From contig JAUPFP010000100.1 of the NCBI GenBank assembly GCA_036925085.1, forward strand, positions 358,304-422,303: DNA of 64,000 bases. The letters run 5' to 3'. The translations under genes were made by a program, and so were the position numbers. Numbering within the stretch: position 1 is the stretch's first letter; each line of letters starts with the position of its first letter. Positions 38,401 through 47,400 of this stretch are shown here, one piece after another. The notes under the pieces are model-generated. The model did no database searches, was not told the DNA's origin, and was given only the letters and a program-made list of their open reading frames with translations. This DNA is from Brachycybe producta. Taxonomy: Eukaryota; Arthropoda; Diplopoda; Playtdesmida; Andrognathidae.

Positions 38401-39310
38401 CAAACTTAATTTAATGCTGTTTTTTTTTTCAGTGGATGAAGAACCAGAGGAAGGCAATTCATTTGACCAATTTATAAAAGGTAAAAATAGGTGTAATTTT
38501 TTTTAAAAAATATTTGTAATTTTGCATAAATGACATATGAGTGTATAATTTTGTTATTGAAGAAGCCCGTGAAAGCAACGAGAGGATTCTTCTTTACGTT
38601 CTCATCGCTGCTATTTCGGCTCTTGGCCTCCTTTTTGTCATTCTAATAATTTGTACGATCTGCCGTAATCATACCGCAAGTAAAACGAGGATTTCAAAGG
38701 CAAGGGTAAAGTTCTTTACAAATATATATATTTTTTTATAAGTTAGTATAACTGCATTTTTCTTATTAACGTTTGATTGCAGGAGCGTTTGATTGGTGGA
38801 AACGGGTGGAAGGATTATGCAGCTGCTGGTTCAGAAGGATACGGATACGAGAACTTTGGGCGTGCAGACGAAACCCCCAAGATTCACAAACAACCCGTAG
38901 GTTCTTCGAACGGAACATCAAGATCTGGAGGAGGTGGTGGTGGTGGAGGAGGTGGTGGACGTCCACATTCCTCCAACGGTCATTCGAGAGGACCTCATGT
39001 TGGCCCGGCCGAGGCAACGCGCTCACTTCATCGTAATCCTAGAAATGGTGGTGTTAGTGGAGGTAGTGGTGGCGGCAGTGGTCCTGTGGATCGTGGTGGC
39101 CACTACTCTCGTAGAAGCGAGAGTCTGCCACGTCCAAATGGTGATCCGAGTGGTCACGAAAGGGGATCTCGTCCATCTTCAGCTGCTAGCCTCCATCCTC
39201 AGGGTCAGCTTCAACCTGACTTTTACTTTATGCCAAGTCAGAGGCGTTATTCCGGAGAAGTGGTTAGAGTTTACGTGGATTACAACAATCCGAATTATGT
39301 GGGAAAGTAG
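13833..39310 (+). CDS. LPMO-like/EGF/DOMON type-I membrane protein, 1312 aa, 19 exons
   Basis: Exons: 13833-14046, 23206-23276, 27941-28038, 31621-31754, 31827-31925, 32002-32124, 32414-32578, 33146-33364, 33431-34300, 34690-34896, 34964-35157, 35244-35435, 35509-35662, 37581-37795, 37867-37928, 38012-38214, 38433-38480, 38563-38705, 38783-39310; all join in phase. A signal peptide probably ends at Ala41, giving a mature N terminus at His42. Residues 42-172 hold HLAYPHRGGYKLELL and EWANNYTFWSCAEIDI and resemble copper histidine-brace (LPMO-type) domains. Then EGF repeats (about 176-206, 208-246), DOMON 1 (from about 255, split by an acidic linker about 310-590), DOMON 2 (about 745-913), a region possibly SEA-like (about 914-1073), membrane segment (about 1098-1120) and a Gly/Ser-rich cytoplasmic tail. 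RYKR (511-514) is a furin-type site. DOMON domains bind haem or sugar in other proteins. Substrate and exact family are not established; the exon 8 acceptor could instead be 33143. Confidence 0.85.
14562..14856 (+). mobile_element. F3 repeat, copy 1
   Basis: About 295 bp shared with 16796-17066 (opposite strand) and 19876-20173. Landmarks: GGAATCCAGTTAAGGACATG, AATATTTTCAGATTATTA, GGGCTCTGTAGAACACGTTT, and TGTGTACTAGGT at the end. Non-coding; class not recognised. Confidence 0.85.
15010..15105 (-). repeat. tRNA-like sequence (SINE or tRNA relic)
   Basis: On the minus strand GTAGTGGTTAGTG (A-box-like) is followed about 35 bases later by GGGTTCAATCCC (B-box). No complete cloverleaf, so a tRNA-derived repeat is more likely than a tRNA gene. 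Confidence 0.5.
15953..16066 (+). repeat. Dispersed 115-bp repeat, copy 1
   Basis: Homologous to 30184-30305: both read GTTTATTTTGACAAT, then TTTTGGACT, a GTCCCT block, a GC-rich middle and TTATTCAAATT. Possibly the end of a SINE or LINE. Confidence 0.65.
16082..16714. mobile_element. F1-type composite foldback
   Basis: Starts with AAAGAGAAACTGAAAC and TTTTCATGTTAATATCTTTC; ends with GAGCTACCCTTTCTAG and ATTTACACTTTAAAACTACC. The middle shares AAATTTTTT-rich inverted blocks with the 11.2-kb copy. Confidence 0.65.
16796..17066 (-). mobile_element. F3 repeat, copy 2
   Basis: Minus-strand copy: begins AGTACACACACCTGATAATT and contains AACGTGTTCTACAGAGCCCT and CATGTCCTTAACTGGATTCC, the complements of the plus-strand copies. 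Confidence 0.85.
17492..17800. mobile_element. F1 foldback element, near complete
   Basis: Opens TTAAGGTGGTTTTAAAGTGT; left arm holds GTTGATATCTTTCAAAATAA; a loop around CAAACGACGCTTAGTAGACG; right arm holds CCTTCCAGTTTCTTAAAAAC and TGCTTCTGAAGGACAGAAT. A compact reference copy, although its right terminus is degraded. Confidence 0.8.
18320..18525. mobile_element. F2 palindromic element, copy 1
   Basis: Almost perfect 206-bp palindrome with ends ACAGGCAGTTAGAAAT and ATTTCTAACTGCCTGT; it holds GGCTCCGC near each end and TGACGTCA near the centre. Flanks AAATTATTT and AAATGTGTT match at 6 of 9 bases, compatible with a decayed 9-bp target duplication. Confidence 0.9.
18545..18770. mobile_element. 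Inverted-repeat element (AGAGGCTG family)
   Basis: Ends CAATCAAAGAGGCTG and CAGCCTTTATGATTGC are inverted; an internal pair around CTAGCCTCTAA. The same ends occur at 40310-40420. Confidence 0.6.
19702..19862. mobile_element. F1 left arm
   Basis: Starts CTCAAGGTGGTTTTAAAGTA and includes TTTTAGAAACTAGAAGGGTA; the right arm is missing and F3 copy 3 follows directly. Confidence 0.75.
19876..20173 (+). mobile_element. F3 repeat, copy 3
   Basis: Carries GGAATCCAGTTAAGGACATG, AATATTTTCAGATTATTAAC and GGGCTCTGTAGAACACGTTT in the same order as copy 1, ending GTGTACTAGGT. Confidence 0.85.
20176..20362. mobile_element. Inverted-repeat element AGGCCTTGTTTCCACTGGGG
   Basis: 187 bp with ends AGGCCTTGTTTCCACTGGGG and CCCCAGTAGAAACAAGGCCT; subterminal arms TTGAACTTTTT/AAAAAGTTCAA and AACTGGTGAAAAATAGAA/TTCTATTTTTCACCAGTT also pair. 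A C-rich tract lies in the middle. It abuts the end of F3 copy 3. Confidence 0.85.
20508..20765. mobile_element. F1 foldback element
   Basis: Left arm TGTTTTAGAAACTAGAAGGG, right arm AGCTTACCCTTTTAGTTTCT and CAAATTTCTCTTAATTCTG. An F1 right arm also precedes it at 20430-20507. Confidence 0.75.
21840..22066. mobile_element. F2-type palindrome, diverged copy
   Basis: Holds TTTTGCTCCGCCCTTTTATG and ATGACATCA-type centres with the inverted partner CATAAAAGGGCGGGGCAAAC; ends contain ACAGTTGTGCTCAGCAC and TTGTGCTGGCCACACTTGCC. Confidence 0.7.
22450..22760. mobile_element. F1 foldback element
   Basis: Left arm AAACTAGAAAGTGTTTTAGG; right arm GAGCTACCCTTCTAGTTTCT then TTTTTGCACCTGAAAAAC. Confidence 0.75.
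23379..23414 (+). repeat. ATC microsatellite
   Basis: Twelve uninterrupted ATC triplets in intron 2 of the DOMON gene. Confidence 0.95.
24083..24194. mobile_element. F1 right arm
   Basis: TGATTGAGCTACCCTTCTAG to AGTTTTAAAACCACCTTAA, the complete right terminus of F1, with no left arm directly upstream. Confidence 0.75.
24335..24475. mobile_element. Short foldback element, TCTGATAAAAAGGGG arms
   Basis: GTCTGATAAAAAGGGGACAA on the left pairs with TTACCCCTTTTTATCGGATA on the right. A related structure lies at 53111-53299. Confidence 0.65.
25835..26122. mobile_element. F1 foldback element with intact right end
   Basis: Left arm AAACTAGAAGGGTAGCTCGA and TATATCTTTCAAAATAAGC; right arm AAAGATATGAACATGAAAA, TTCTAGTTTCTAAAC and terminus TTAACACTTTAAAACCACCT. 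Confidence 0.8.
27010..27210. promoter_or_regulatory. Cluster of octamer-like ATGCAAAT motifs
   Basis: ATATGCAAATTATT, ATATGCAAATTATC and AATGCAAATTATTT occur within 200 bases, each containing ATGCAAAT, the classical POU-factor octamer. In AT-rich DNA chance recurrence or a diverged repeat is quite possible. Confidence 0.2.
27290..27585. mobile_element. F1 foldback element
   Basis: Starts TTTAAGGTG; left arm GTGTTTTAGAAACTAGAAGG; right arm TTCAGCCACCGTTCTAG and TGTTGCTCTTCTGAAAG. Confidence 0.75.
28400..29060. mobile_element. Two adjacent F1 foldback elements
   Basis: Copy one runs to about 28755 (right end TTTTACACTTTATAAAAATA); copy two starts TTAAGGTGGTTTTAAAGTGT at about 28768 and ends near AAAATAACCAAGAGTTCGAA. 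They are head to tail with about 15 bases between. Confidence 0.75.
29812..30552. mobile_element. 741-bp inverted-repeat DNA element
   Basis: Left end CTTAAGCATTGTTTTCACT, right end the inverse of CTTAAGGTTTGTTTTCACT; the pairing continues through AGACTCATAAGTCTGT and AGACACACGAGTCTGT for about 45 bases. No transposase frame inside, so non-autonomous. Contains copy 2 of the 115-bp dispersed repeat (30184-30305). Confidence 0.75.
31126..31369. mobile_element. Inverted-repeat element GCCGGCTTCACAC, copy 1
   Basis: Ends GCCGGCTTCACACGAACCAC and the inverse of ACCGGCATCACACGGACTA; subterminal CTTTGTGGCG and ATGTGGCGACACAAA. Related to 35693-35975, which shares GGTGGTCGCC and CACTTTGTG blocks. 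Confidence 0.75.
32579..32817 (+). other. Possible alternative 3' coding extension after exon 7
   Basis: If the GTATGA donor at 32579 is not used, the exon 7 frame stays open for about 78 more residues (GMKKSSQYIKILDTPEL to KVVSKIDLF) and then stops. Base composition is less AT-rich than neighbouring introns. This could be an alternative terminus giving a secreted short form (LPMO-like domain, EGFs, partial DOMON), or just an open stretch. No family recognised. Confidence 0.3.
34345..34672. mobile_element. F1 element filling intron 9 of the DOMON gene
   Basis: Intron 34301-34689 is almost wholly this foldback: left GTTGATATCTTTCAAAATAA, right AAAAGATATCAACATGAAAA, AAGCTACCCTTCGAGTTTCT and TTCGAGAGTCGTTTACCC. 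The right end lies 17 bases before exon 10. Confidence 0.8.
35693..35975. mobile_element. Inverted-repeat element, copy 2, in intron 13 of the DOMON gene
   Basis: Shares CACTTTGTGTTGCCACAA, GGTGGTCGCCACTTGTGG and a terminal pair (CCCACTTTACATGAACCACT / AAGTGGTCTGCATGAAGCGG) with the 31.1-kb element. Rich in GTGGTGGC-like words. Confidence 0.7.
36670..37040. mobile_element. F1 foldback element in intron 13 of the DOMON gene
   Basis: Left arm starts ACTCTGGTTATTCTGCCTTT; right arm TTGAGCTACTCTTCTAGTTT and end GCTTACACTTTAAAACCACC. A more decayed second foldback follows at about 37050-37340. Confidence 0.8.
38240..38410. mobile_element. F1 right arm filling intron 16 of the DOMON gene
   Basis: TTTAAGTAATTGAGCTATTC, TCTAGTTTCTAAAACATTTT, TTGAAAGACAGAATAATTAG and GCGTTTACAGTTTAAACC. 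The whole intron (38215-38432) is 218 bp; a short left-arm piece (ACTCTGGTTATTCTGC) begins it. Confidence 0.75.
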
Positions 39311-39316
39311 AATAAA
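39311..39316 (+). terminator. Possible poly(A) signal of the DOMON gene
   Basis: AATAAA immediately after the TAG stop codon. If used, the 3' UTR would be extremely short; other signals may exist downstream. Confidence 0.4.
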
Positions 39317-39645
39317 AAGAAGATTATATATATAAAGTGGGAGCGCAACTCTCGATTCGTCGCAGTTTTGCACATTTACTGGCAAGAAAAACTAAAGCAG
39401 TTTTAGTCTTGATTGGGAGTCGGAATGGTTTATTTTACTCGCGTCACTGTTGAATTGTTGCAATAATCCAAAGACTCTTAATGCTAATTAAGTCAATATG
39501 AAAATAATTTATGTTGCCAAAACATTTATATGTGCTCAGGAGCCACAACATAATTGCTATATAATATTATATAATATTAATATGAGGTTCCAACAAATGT
39601 GTTTATAATTTATAAAATTAATTCTTGTTTTTCTTTGTGTATGTT

Positions 39646-39667
39646 TGTGTGTGTGTGTGTGTGTGTA
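39646..39667 (+). repeat. GT microsatellite
   Basis: Eleven GT dinucleotides. Confidence 0.9.
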
Positions 39668-39718
39668 TACAGTGGTTGATACAGGGTGTAACAAAAGGTA
39701 AGAAACACGAGTTTGTAA

Positions 39719-40262
39719 TTATTACTTACTAATTAGCAGGGGTCGGATTTTTATGCAGTATCAAACAATTGTTTCATCATCATAACTAGAGTAACTGCAA
39801 TTTTGCTTTTTCTAATAAAAAAGGCTGGTAGGGGTCTAAATGTCTGCTCACTATCATTTGTTAAGTTCTCATTTAGAAAACGGTAGCCTCTAATCGATGT
39901 TATTGATTGAAAAAAGCATAATTGTGATTTTTCTAGAATGAATTTTTACTTCATAATTGAGGAGCTTTTTTTCAAAACGTCACATATCCAGTGACTACAT
40001 TTTTTCCGGAAACATAAAAAACCCAATCCTTCTACACGTAAAAGACACGGAAAACCTTAATATGGAGTGGTTTTTACTGTGGAATATCTTCTATGTATTT
40101 AAGAAATTATTACAGATACAGATTCAGCTCTGAAAACTAATTAAAAAAACTGCAATAAAATAGGTTTGGCCAAAATGTGGGCATGTGACGTTTTGAAATA
40201 AAAAGTTCCTCTATTGGCCCTAGAGCCACAGGCCCGATCCCCACTAATTAGTAATTACTGTG
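39719..40262. mobile_element. Inverted-repeat element, about 540 bp
   Basis: Left TTACTTACTAATTAGCAGGG pairs with right CCCCACTAATTAGTAATTAC. The interior has two further inverted words (CGTCACATATCC and GCATGTGACGTTTTGAAA). No coding frame. Confidence 0.65.
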
Positions 40263-41036
40263 GCTGATAATAAATAATGACAAAGGCAAAAAAGAATTAT
40301 ACTTTTTACAATCAAAGAGGCTGGTTAAAGGTTAGAATTAGCACACAAAGTTCTGTAATTCAGCTGTATTTTAATTCTATAATAAGTTTAGCCTCAAACC
40401 AGCTTGTTTGATTGCATTAAGGATAATTTTTTTTGCCTTAATAATGACCCATCTTGTGCATATATTATTAGAATTAATATAAATACTAAATAATCATTTA
40501 TTTGTGTTTTTCACTGTATTAATTGGGTCGTATCAGGGTGGACATTCATTTGTCTTATATTTGGGACTCATTTTCAAATTTCTATTTCTGACAGAAAAGT
40601 TTAATTTTTGTGCAAAAAAAAAGTCATTTAATTATCAATTATAATTTTCAATGCCATGCATTATGCATATCTATCTATGCTGCAGGTCAGCATTTAACCT
40701 TATTATTTTCAAAATTAATAAATAACCTGTTGTCAGCAATTGATAATACAGTAAGCTATTTCTTTTATTATATATATTTTTATTAATAATTAATACACAA
40801 TTTAGATTAACTTTCACATGTAAATAGTTTATATTATAATTAATTATCATTATTTGTCTGTGTAAATAATTTTATTTGTAAAAAATAAATTTTGTAATTT
40901 TATATTTATGTAGATTTCCATTTCTCTGCAGTTGGGAAATTTTAGATGTTTTGATGTCATTTGAATATTCCCAAAAAAAGGGTATAATGGAAATTATTCA
41001 GCACAAAATGGAAGGAATCGGATTATTTTTTCGTCT

Positions 41037-41382
41037 TAAGGTGATTATTAAGTGTAAACGCCCTTCGAATTCTGATTAATCTCTTAGAATTAAAAGAAAC
41101 CAGAAAGTATTTTAGAAACTAGAAGGGTAGCCCAATCACTTAAAGAGTATATTCATGTTTATATCTTTCAAAATATGCTTTTTATGTAATTTTGAATATG
41201 AACCAACGTCAAGCAGACTATATTTTTAAAATGAGTGTCTATAAATAAGTTTATTTTGAAAGATATCATCACGTAAATGCTACTTCCGTGGTTGAACTAC
41301 CCGGTCCAGCTTCTAACACACATTCTGAAACGCAGAATAATTATCAATGTTTGCGAATCAGATGGTCATAAAGTATCTTAAA
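41037..41382. mobile_element. F1 foldback element
   Basis: Left end CTTAAGGTGATTATTAAGTG, TTTTAGAAACTAGAAGGGTA; right arm GAAAGATATCATCACG and end ATAAAGTATCTTAA. Confidence 0.75.
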
Positions 41383-41489
41383 AGAAAGCATGTTTGCATT
41401 ATATTTTTTGGGAAAAGACTGAAAGTATATTTTGTGTTTTCCATTTTCGTTTAATGTATATATGAATAATAATTGAAAACACTGTTAAA

Positions 41490-44400
41490 TTACAAATCGA
41501 TTATTTGCCCTTTGACTGCATTTTGAATAATTTTAATGACAGTTCCTTTGTCACATTTTCCGTTTTGAGTTTTTGGAATTGTTTTAACTTGAATCAGTTC
41601 GTTGAAAGTTATCCAGTTTCCAATTTGTGTAGCAACTAATTTCTCCAGTTCCTGAGCAATGTCCTTTCCAGACTTCTGGGCCACTTTAAAAGAAAGCATT
41701 ATATTACTTTGTACGTAGCAGAGCCGTAAAATGGGCAAGGCGAGTGAGGCACCTGTCTCGAGCGCGCAAAGCTTAGGGGCTCAGAAATATGGGCGCAAAA
41801 TAACTAGAATAATAATTAAGACCAAAACTTTTATACAAGTAGAAATTCAGAAAAGTTCAAATTGCTTTTTAGAAATCATGCGTTTTCTGAAAATAGAAAA
41901 TAAACCAAAAAAAAATGAGTGAAATAACGTGAATTGATGTCTATTTCGAAAATTTATACAATTTGTGCTTTTTTGTGCATTTTTATTTTTGGTTAAACTG
42001 ATCATTACTGCCATTGCAGAATTAAGCCAAGAAGGTCCTCTAGCTTTTTTAGTGCTTGGCCCACCCCCTTTCACCTTACAAATGAGAATAATTATAGAAA
42101 CAAAACCAATACCCAAATTTGTTTGTGTTGTGTCACAAATTTGTTGTGAGCTTGTCTTGAGTACTGCTGACAGTTGTTTCAGTTTTGTTTTATTTTTAAA
42201 CTGTGCTTTTACTAGCATATTTGTTATGTTTTTGTCTCGAACTCATGTTGCACTTTTGTTAGCTTGATGTGGACCCGGCCTAAGGGGTGGGCCGCCAGTT
42301 TTATTCTTGCATTGGACGCAAAACGAGCTAATTACAGCTCTGATACGTACAGTACAAATAAACGGTTTTGGCTACGTATACGTACTTTTGTTAGTTACAA
42401 ATAAACCAACTGGCACTTCACCAACTTCCGGTTGGTTTCGAGGAACTACGATGCATTCGTCAATGTCTGGATGCGTCATGATGACTTCTTCCAAGGTGTT
42501 ACATGTAATTCTTTGTCCTGCAATCTTGAAAACGGAATCAGCTCGGTTCAAAACGTACAAATTTCCTTTACTATCGAAATGACCCTCATCATTAGTGTCG
42601 AAATATCCCTTTAGACAAAACACACACAATCATTAATGTCAATACCTAAGAAAAATACAAGGTTAGAAAAATGAAATGAAACCACATACGGGAAATCTTA
42701 TGAGGTAACTACTGGTGAACTTTTGCCTGTTCTCATCTCCTAAAAACCCAGAAGACAACGTAGGCACTGGAAGCTTTATAGCTATTCTTCCAATTTCATC
42801 TACATTCGATTCTGTACCATCCAATCTTAGAATTTTAACTGTTATGTGTATAGTTTAAAAATGAAAATGTTTTAAGATGGGTTAATTATGAACAATTGAT
42901 TTTCGAACTCTTGATTGCATCTATGTGTGCATTTTTTTGTACCAGTTATTCCTGGTTTTATTTTTCCTGAAGACATTACTGGGTGGCGGGAAAATGTTTT
43001 ATCGTTGCCAATGTCCACTGTAGTTATTAATCCTGTTTCTGCAAGATGAGCAAAATGGAATAAATATCTAAAATAATTAATAATGTCCAATTTTGAAATA
43101 GAAAGTTTTATGTAATTATTATAAAATCGGCCCAATGTTACAAAATCCGACTCTCAAACTAAGAGCTCTGACTTCTAGATTTTATGGTCCTGACACACAT
43201 AACCGGGCCGGAAAGCCAACAGCGCTCTGACCTTGTAACAGTTCGGTTATATGGAAACCATACATGTCCGGGAGACAATTGCGTTGCAGCCCTGCCTCGG
43301 CAGGCCGGTGGCAGGGCCAAGTGACTGTCCTGTCACCGCACACGGCACACGTCTGAACAGACGCATTGAATTTAAGGGTGCATTCTTCCAACGGGTGGTG
43401 GCCGTCATTCCGGCCCTATGGCTCGGACCTATGTGTCAGGACCATTATAAAATTTCTAAATTCTGTTCAACTTTTTTTTACCAGTTAGAGCATATAATTG
43501 AGCACAATTTGGTGTAATATGTCGTTTGACCCATTCGAATGTTGGCTCGTCTCCGGGTAATCCTCCCAAATAAATGTATTCGAAACTACATTTCAAAATG
43601 AACCTTTTATTAATTTCATACGATTTTTAAATATGGTCAAATATCTACTTCAATTGAGATTTATATAAATTGCAAATTTCACCATTTGGATCCTTGATTA
43701 AGAAATAAACAAAAAACAAAATTAAAATTTGAAATTAAGATTAAAAATTGAAGTTGTTCATTTTCAATGAATACCTGTTTGATAAATCTCCTTGCCACAT
43801 GGGTTGGTAACAACATTGATGAAACTTTATGATATGCTAACGACTTCAATAAGTCTCCGATTTGTAGATTGTATAGGGTTCGCTATTCGAATTAAAATTT
43901 AATAAAGGTGCCTGAATAGATATTTATTTTATTGTTGTCCCCCCTACCCAGATAACGTCACTACAGTGGCTGTTATGTTCTATAGGAGGTCTCTTCCCCA
44001 CCAGCGGTTTTGAGAAAATTTAGGTTTTTTAAGCCAACATTGCGAAAAAATTCAAAGTGTTTTAGAAACTATAATAGTTGGTGATAATGCTAAAAGTTTT
44101 TCCTTGATGTTATCTTTAACAATAAACTTTTTTATGACAGTTTAAAAAAGGTGAAAATAGTTTTTTTATGAAATGTCATTAGAAAATCCAAAAAATGGGT
44201 CATTTCAATTTTCAAACTGCTATAAAATGTTAATTTCTTAAGATAATAGTGTCATGAAAAAAAACTTTTAGCATAATCTTTTACCATTCTAGTTTTGAAA
44301 ACAATTTTTTTTGTAATGTTGTTTCTAAAAATTGTTAGCGTCCAAATTTTTCCAAAAAACATCTCTGGAGGATAAAAACAAAATGAATATCTATTCAACC

Positions 44401-47400
44401 AAATTAAAACAGTTAAATTTTAAAATTACAACATTTCGGATGATTATACAGTACCTCCCATAGGATGATTGGAAACCTTTGAAGTAGTGGCACGTATAAA
44501 GAAAATAAATGGCCACTAATCCATAAATAAGATACAAGACAAAATATGGCTTTATGTTCTCCTGATTTGGGTGATGTTCCAATTAAGGATTTACCAGCTG
44601 GAAAACTGTTAGTGATGATGGAAAGTGCGCTGATCACAACACTCTGAAATAGAATGTCAATTTGAAAAATTATATATTCTACAAGCGGCCATATAGGCCT
44701 GTCGCACAGGGACAGAAGTCGAAGTGCAGCATGCAAAATACATTGTCAAAATAGATTTAAGTTTTTTTTTAAATCTACGAGCGTATATTGACAATGTATG
44801 TTGCATGATGCACTTCGACTTTTGTGAACCTCGGGGCTAAGTGGGCCTCAGAGTTTGGTGAAATATATGGCTAAGTAGACCCGCTCTTGGGCTAAGTGGA
44901 CCCCTGGGCTTAGTGAACCTTTGAGCGTAGTGGATCCTGGGGCTTCGTAGACTTCAAGAGTTTAGTGGACCCAAACAGGGGCAGACTGGCCTATTGGATA
45001 ATCTTGCATATTCTCGATGGGCCGCTTAGTTTGAGTGCTGGTTTTTCCATTAGAGTGACTATTTTATGACGAAAAGGCTGTTACTTTTATGGTTCCCGTC
45101 GCTCGTTAGAATTTTAAGAATAAATTTCTTTTTAAAAATGCGTTCGCTCGCTGCGATCGCTGAATAGAAATCATTTTTTGGGGTGGCGGACTCAAAATAT
45201 TTACTCCAGACGCCAAAACCTAGCTACTGTCGTCACTGGATGAATAGCTTATGGGTCTTTCAAGTACTTTGGGTATTCCTGATGTTCCAGAAGTGTGAAT
45301 CAAATACACGGGTCGGTTAATTTCGATTGGAACAAAGTCGTGATTTGTGGCTCTGGCCTCAGCCTCTTCCCAGTCGACATCGCGTGGAACAAAAAGTTCA
45401 GCAGGTTTCTAAAAACATCAAAGTCAAAACAAAAAGTTTGATTTACGATAAACTAAAATAAACTTCACCTGCAATCATAATTATTCTGCTTACTGCATAT
45501 TTACGTTGTAAAACAATGATTTTGTTTGGTTTATGATTACACTGGTTGAGGACGTTGTCAAGGTGTTGTTTTGGATTGAAGATTTCTCCTTGAGGATTTA
45601 ACTCGCAGTTTGTTGTAATAATTACTTTGGGCTGTGTGATACAAATCAGTTTGCATTGTGTTATATATTTGTACATAGCATATTATAAAAGTGATTATGA
45701 GTAAGGTCAAAACATTTATGCAAAGAAAAATTTAGATATCGATCTGCAAAAATGTTTTTAGAAATTCTATTTTAGGCAAATTAGAAAATGCAAACTGTGC
45801 AAAGTTCAATTAATTAAATGTCTGAAGCAATTAAAAGCTACAATTAGCAGAAGAAATAATAGAAATACAAAATGCAAAATCAAAATGATTTGGTTTAAGA
45901 AATCCTTTATAGAATTTTTTTTATGTTTCAAAGATGATGTAATTTGTCTTTTATGCTATTATTAAGGTGTATACCCCAAATCAATAGGGATAAACTTCTC
46001 TGTAAATGAGACAACATCTACTGGCAATGGACAACTTGAGTCAACAATTTAAATTTTTTTGGACAACTCTTTATTTTCAGGTACACCTTAATAACAGCCT
46101 GTTTTATACATTTTTCTTTTTTAGAGCTTTGATTATTCTGTGTTTCATTAGTAAAATTTTAAAAAATAAAACTCTAAAGTGTTTTAGAAACTAGAAGGAT
46201 AGCTCAATCACTGTCAGGTATTTTCAAATTGATATTTTTTTTTAAAAATGTCAGTTTGAAAATCACCCAACTTTAAAGCAGACAATACTGCGAATGACAA
46301 CTCCATTCTTTGATTAATTTCAGTGATTTTTTTGTAAAATATCAACGTCATAATTTTAAGAGAGTAATCAGAGTTCAAAAATTAGCTGTGCGTAAAACAT
46401 CTTAAATTGATTATTGCACATAACCAACTATGTCTTATGGGCATTTTATGTAAACGTTCAGCTACACATTCGATTATATGAGCAAGATCGGAACTGATGG
46501 ATCTGGTCAGACAGTTCAAATTCAATCAAGTAGATTAGTAGATTTGAAGAGCTCAATCACCAAAGAGATAAATGATTTTTTTTTATCTGTTTGTCCAGAT
46601 TCGTCAGTTCTGAACTTCTGATCCGATGGTTCATGTTTAGGTTTATTATAATGATGATCAGATAAAATTGCCTTAAAGTCATCTAAACGAATGGCCATCG
46701 CAGTTTTATTCGGCATTGTGTTCATAAGGCTATAAAAGGCTCCAAGTCTCACTGATGCAAAAATAGAAACCACAATTTCAAAAATCATTGGTAGATAAAT
46801 GGACACATGATCTCCTTCTTGAACACCGCAGTCGCTCAAAACACCAGCCAGACGAGAAACCTATATACCATTTGGAAATTATTAAATTTTATCAGATCGT
46901 TTTCATCTTGAAAAATAAAAATATCATCTGTATCATGAATGATTTACATAGCAAATTTAAGCTTGTAACACATTACATCGGAACGGAACGGAATATATTG
47001 ATAACAAGCATTTCAATGGAGCCTCCTCGCACACTATAGCTTGCATGGAACTCTATTGAAGTGTTTGTTATAAAAACATTACGATTCTTTCCGTTCCGAC
47101 AGTTCGCATTCGATGTAGTGTGCTACAAGTTTTATACATATACACCTGTGGAAAAATTAATAGCAACTGCGTTTACAGTTTAATTTCATCAATTTCTGTC
47201 ATTATTTCATGACATATATTTCAGAACATCTTTATGTCAAAAATTTGTCAATTTTGTCGTAACAAAGTTAAAAAGTCACAATTTTTTAAAACTCAAAATT
47301 TGGTCATTTTTAGGATTTTATTGTTATGCTGTAAAATTATTTCGAGTTGATGAAAAAAAAAATAGATTATTACGTATAAATTTGAACTGATCATCATCAT

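Larger units (their letters stand above)
39311..41489. other. Spacer between DOMON gene and synthetase A (tail-to-tail)
   Basis: 2.2 kb between convergent genes. Holds a GT microsatellite (39646-39667), a 540-bp element with inverted ends (39719-40262), an AGAGGCTG inverted pair (40310-40420) and an F1 element (41037-41382). No gene seen. Confidence 0.65.

Noticed and set aside
41847-42267. Open frames on both strands in intron 12 of synthetase A
   Set aside because: They lie inside a hAT-like element with inverted ends; neither matches a known transposase and composition is not coding-like.
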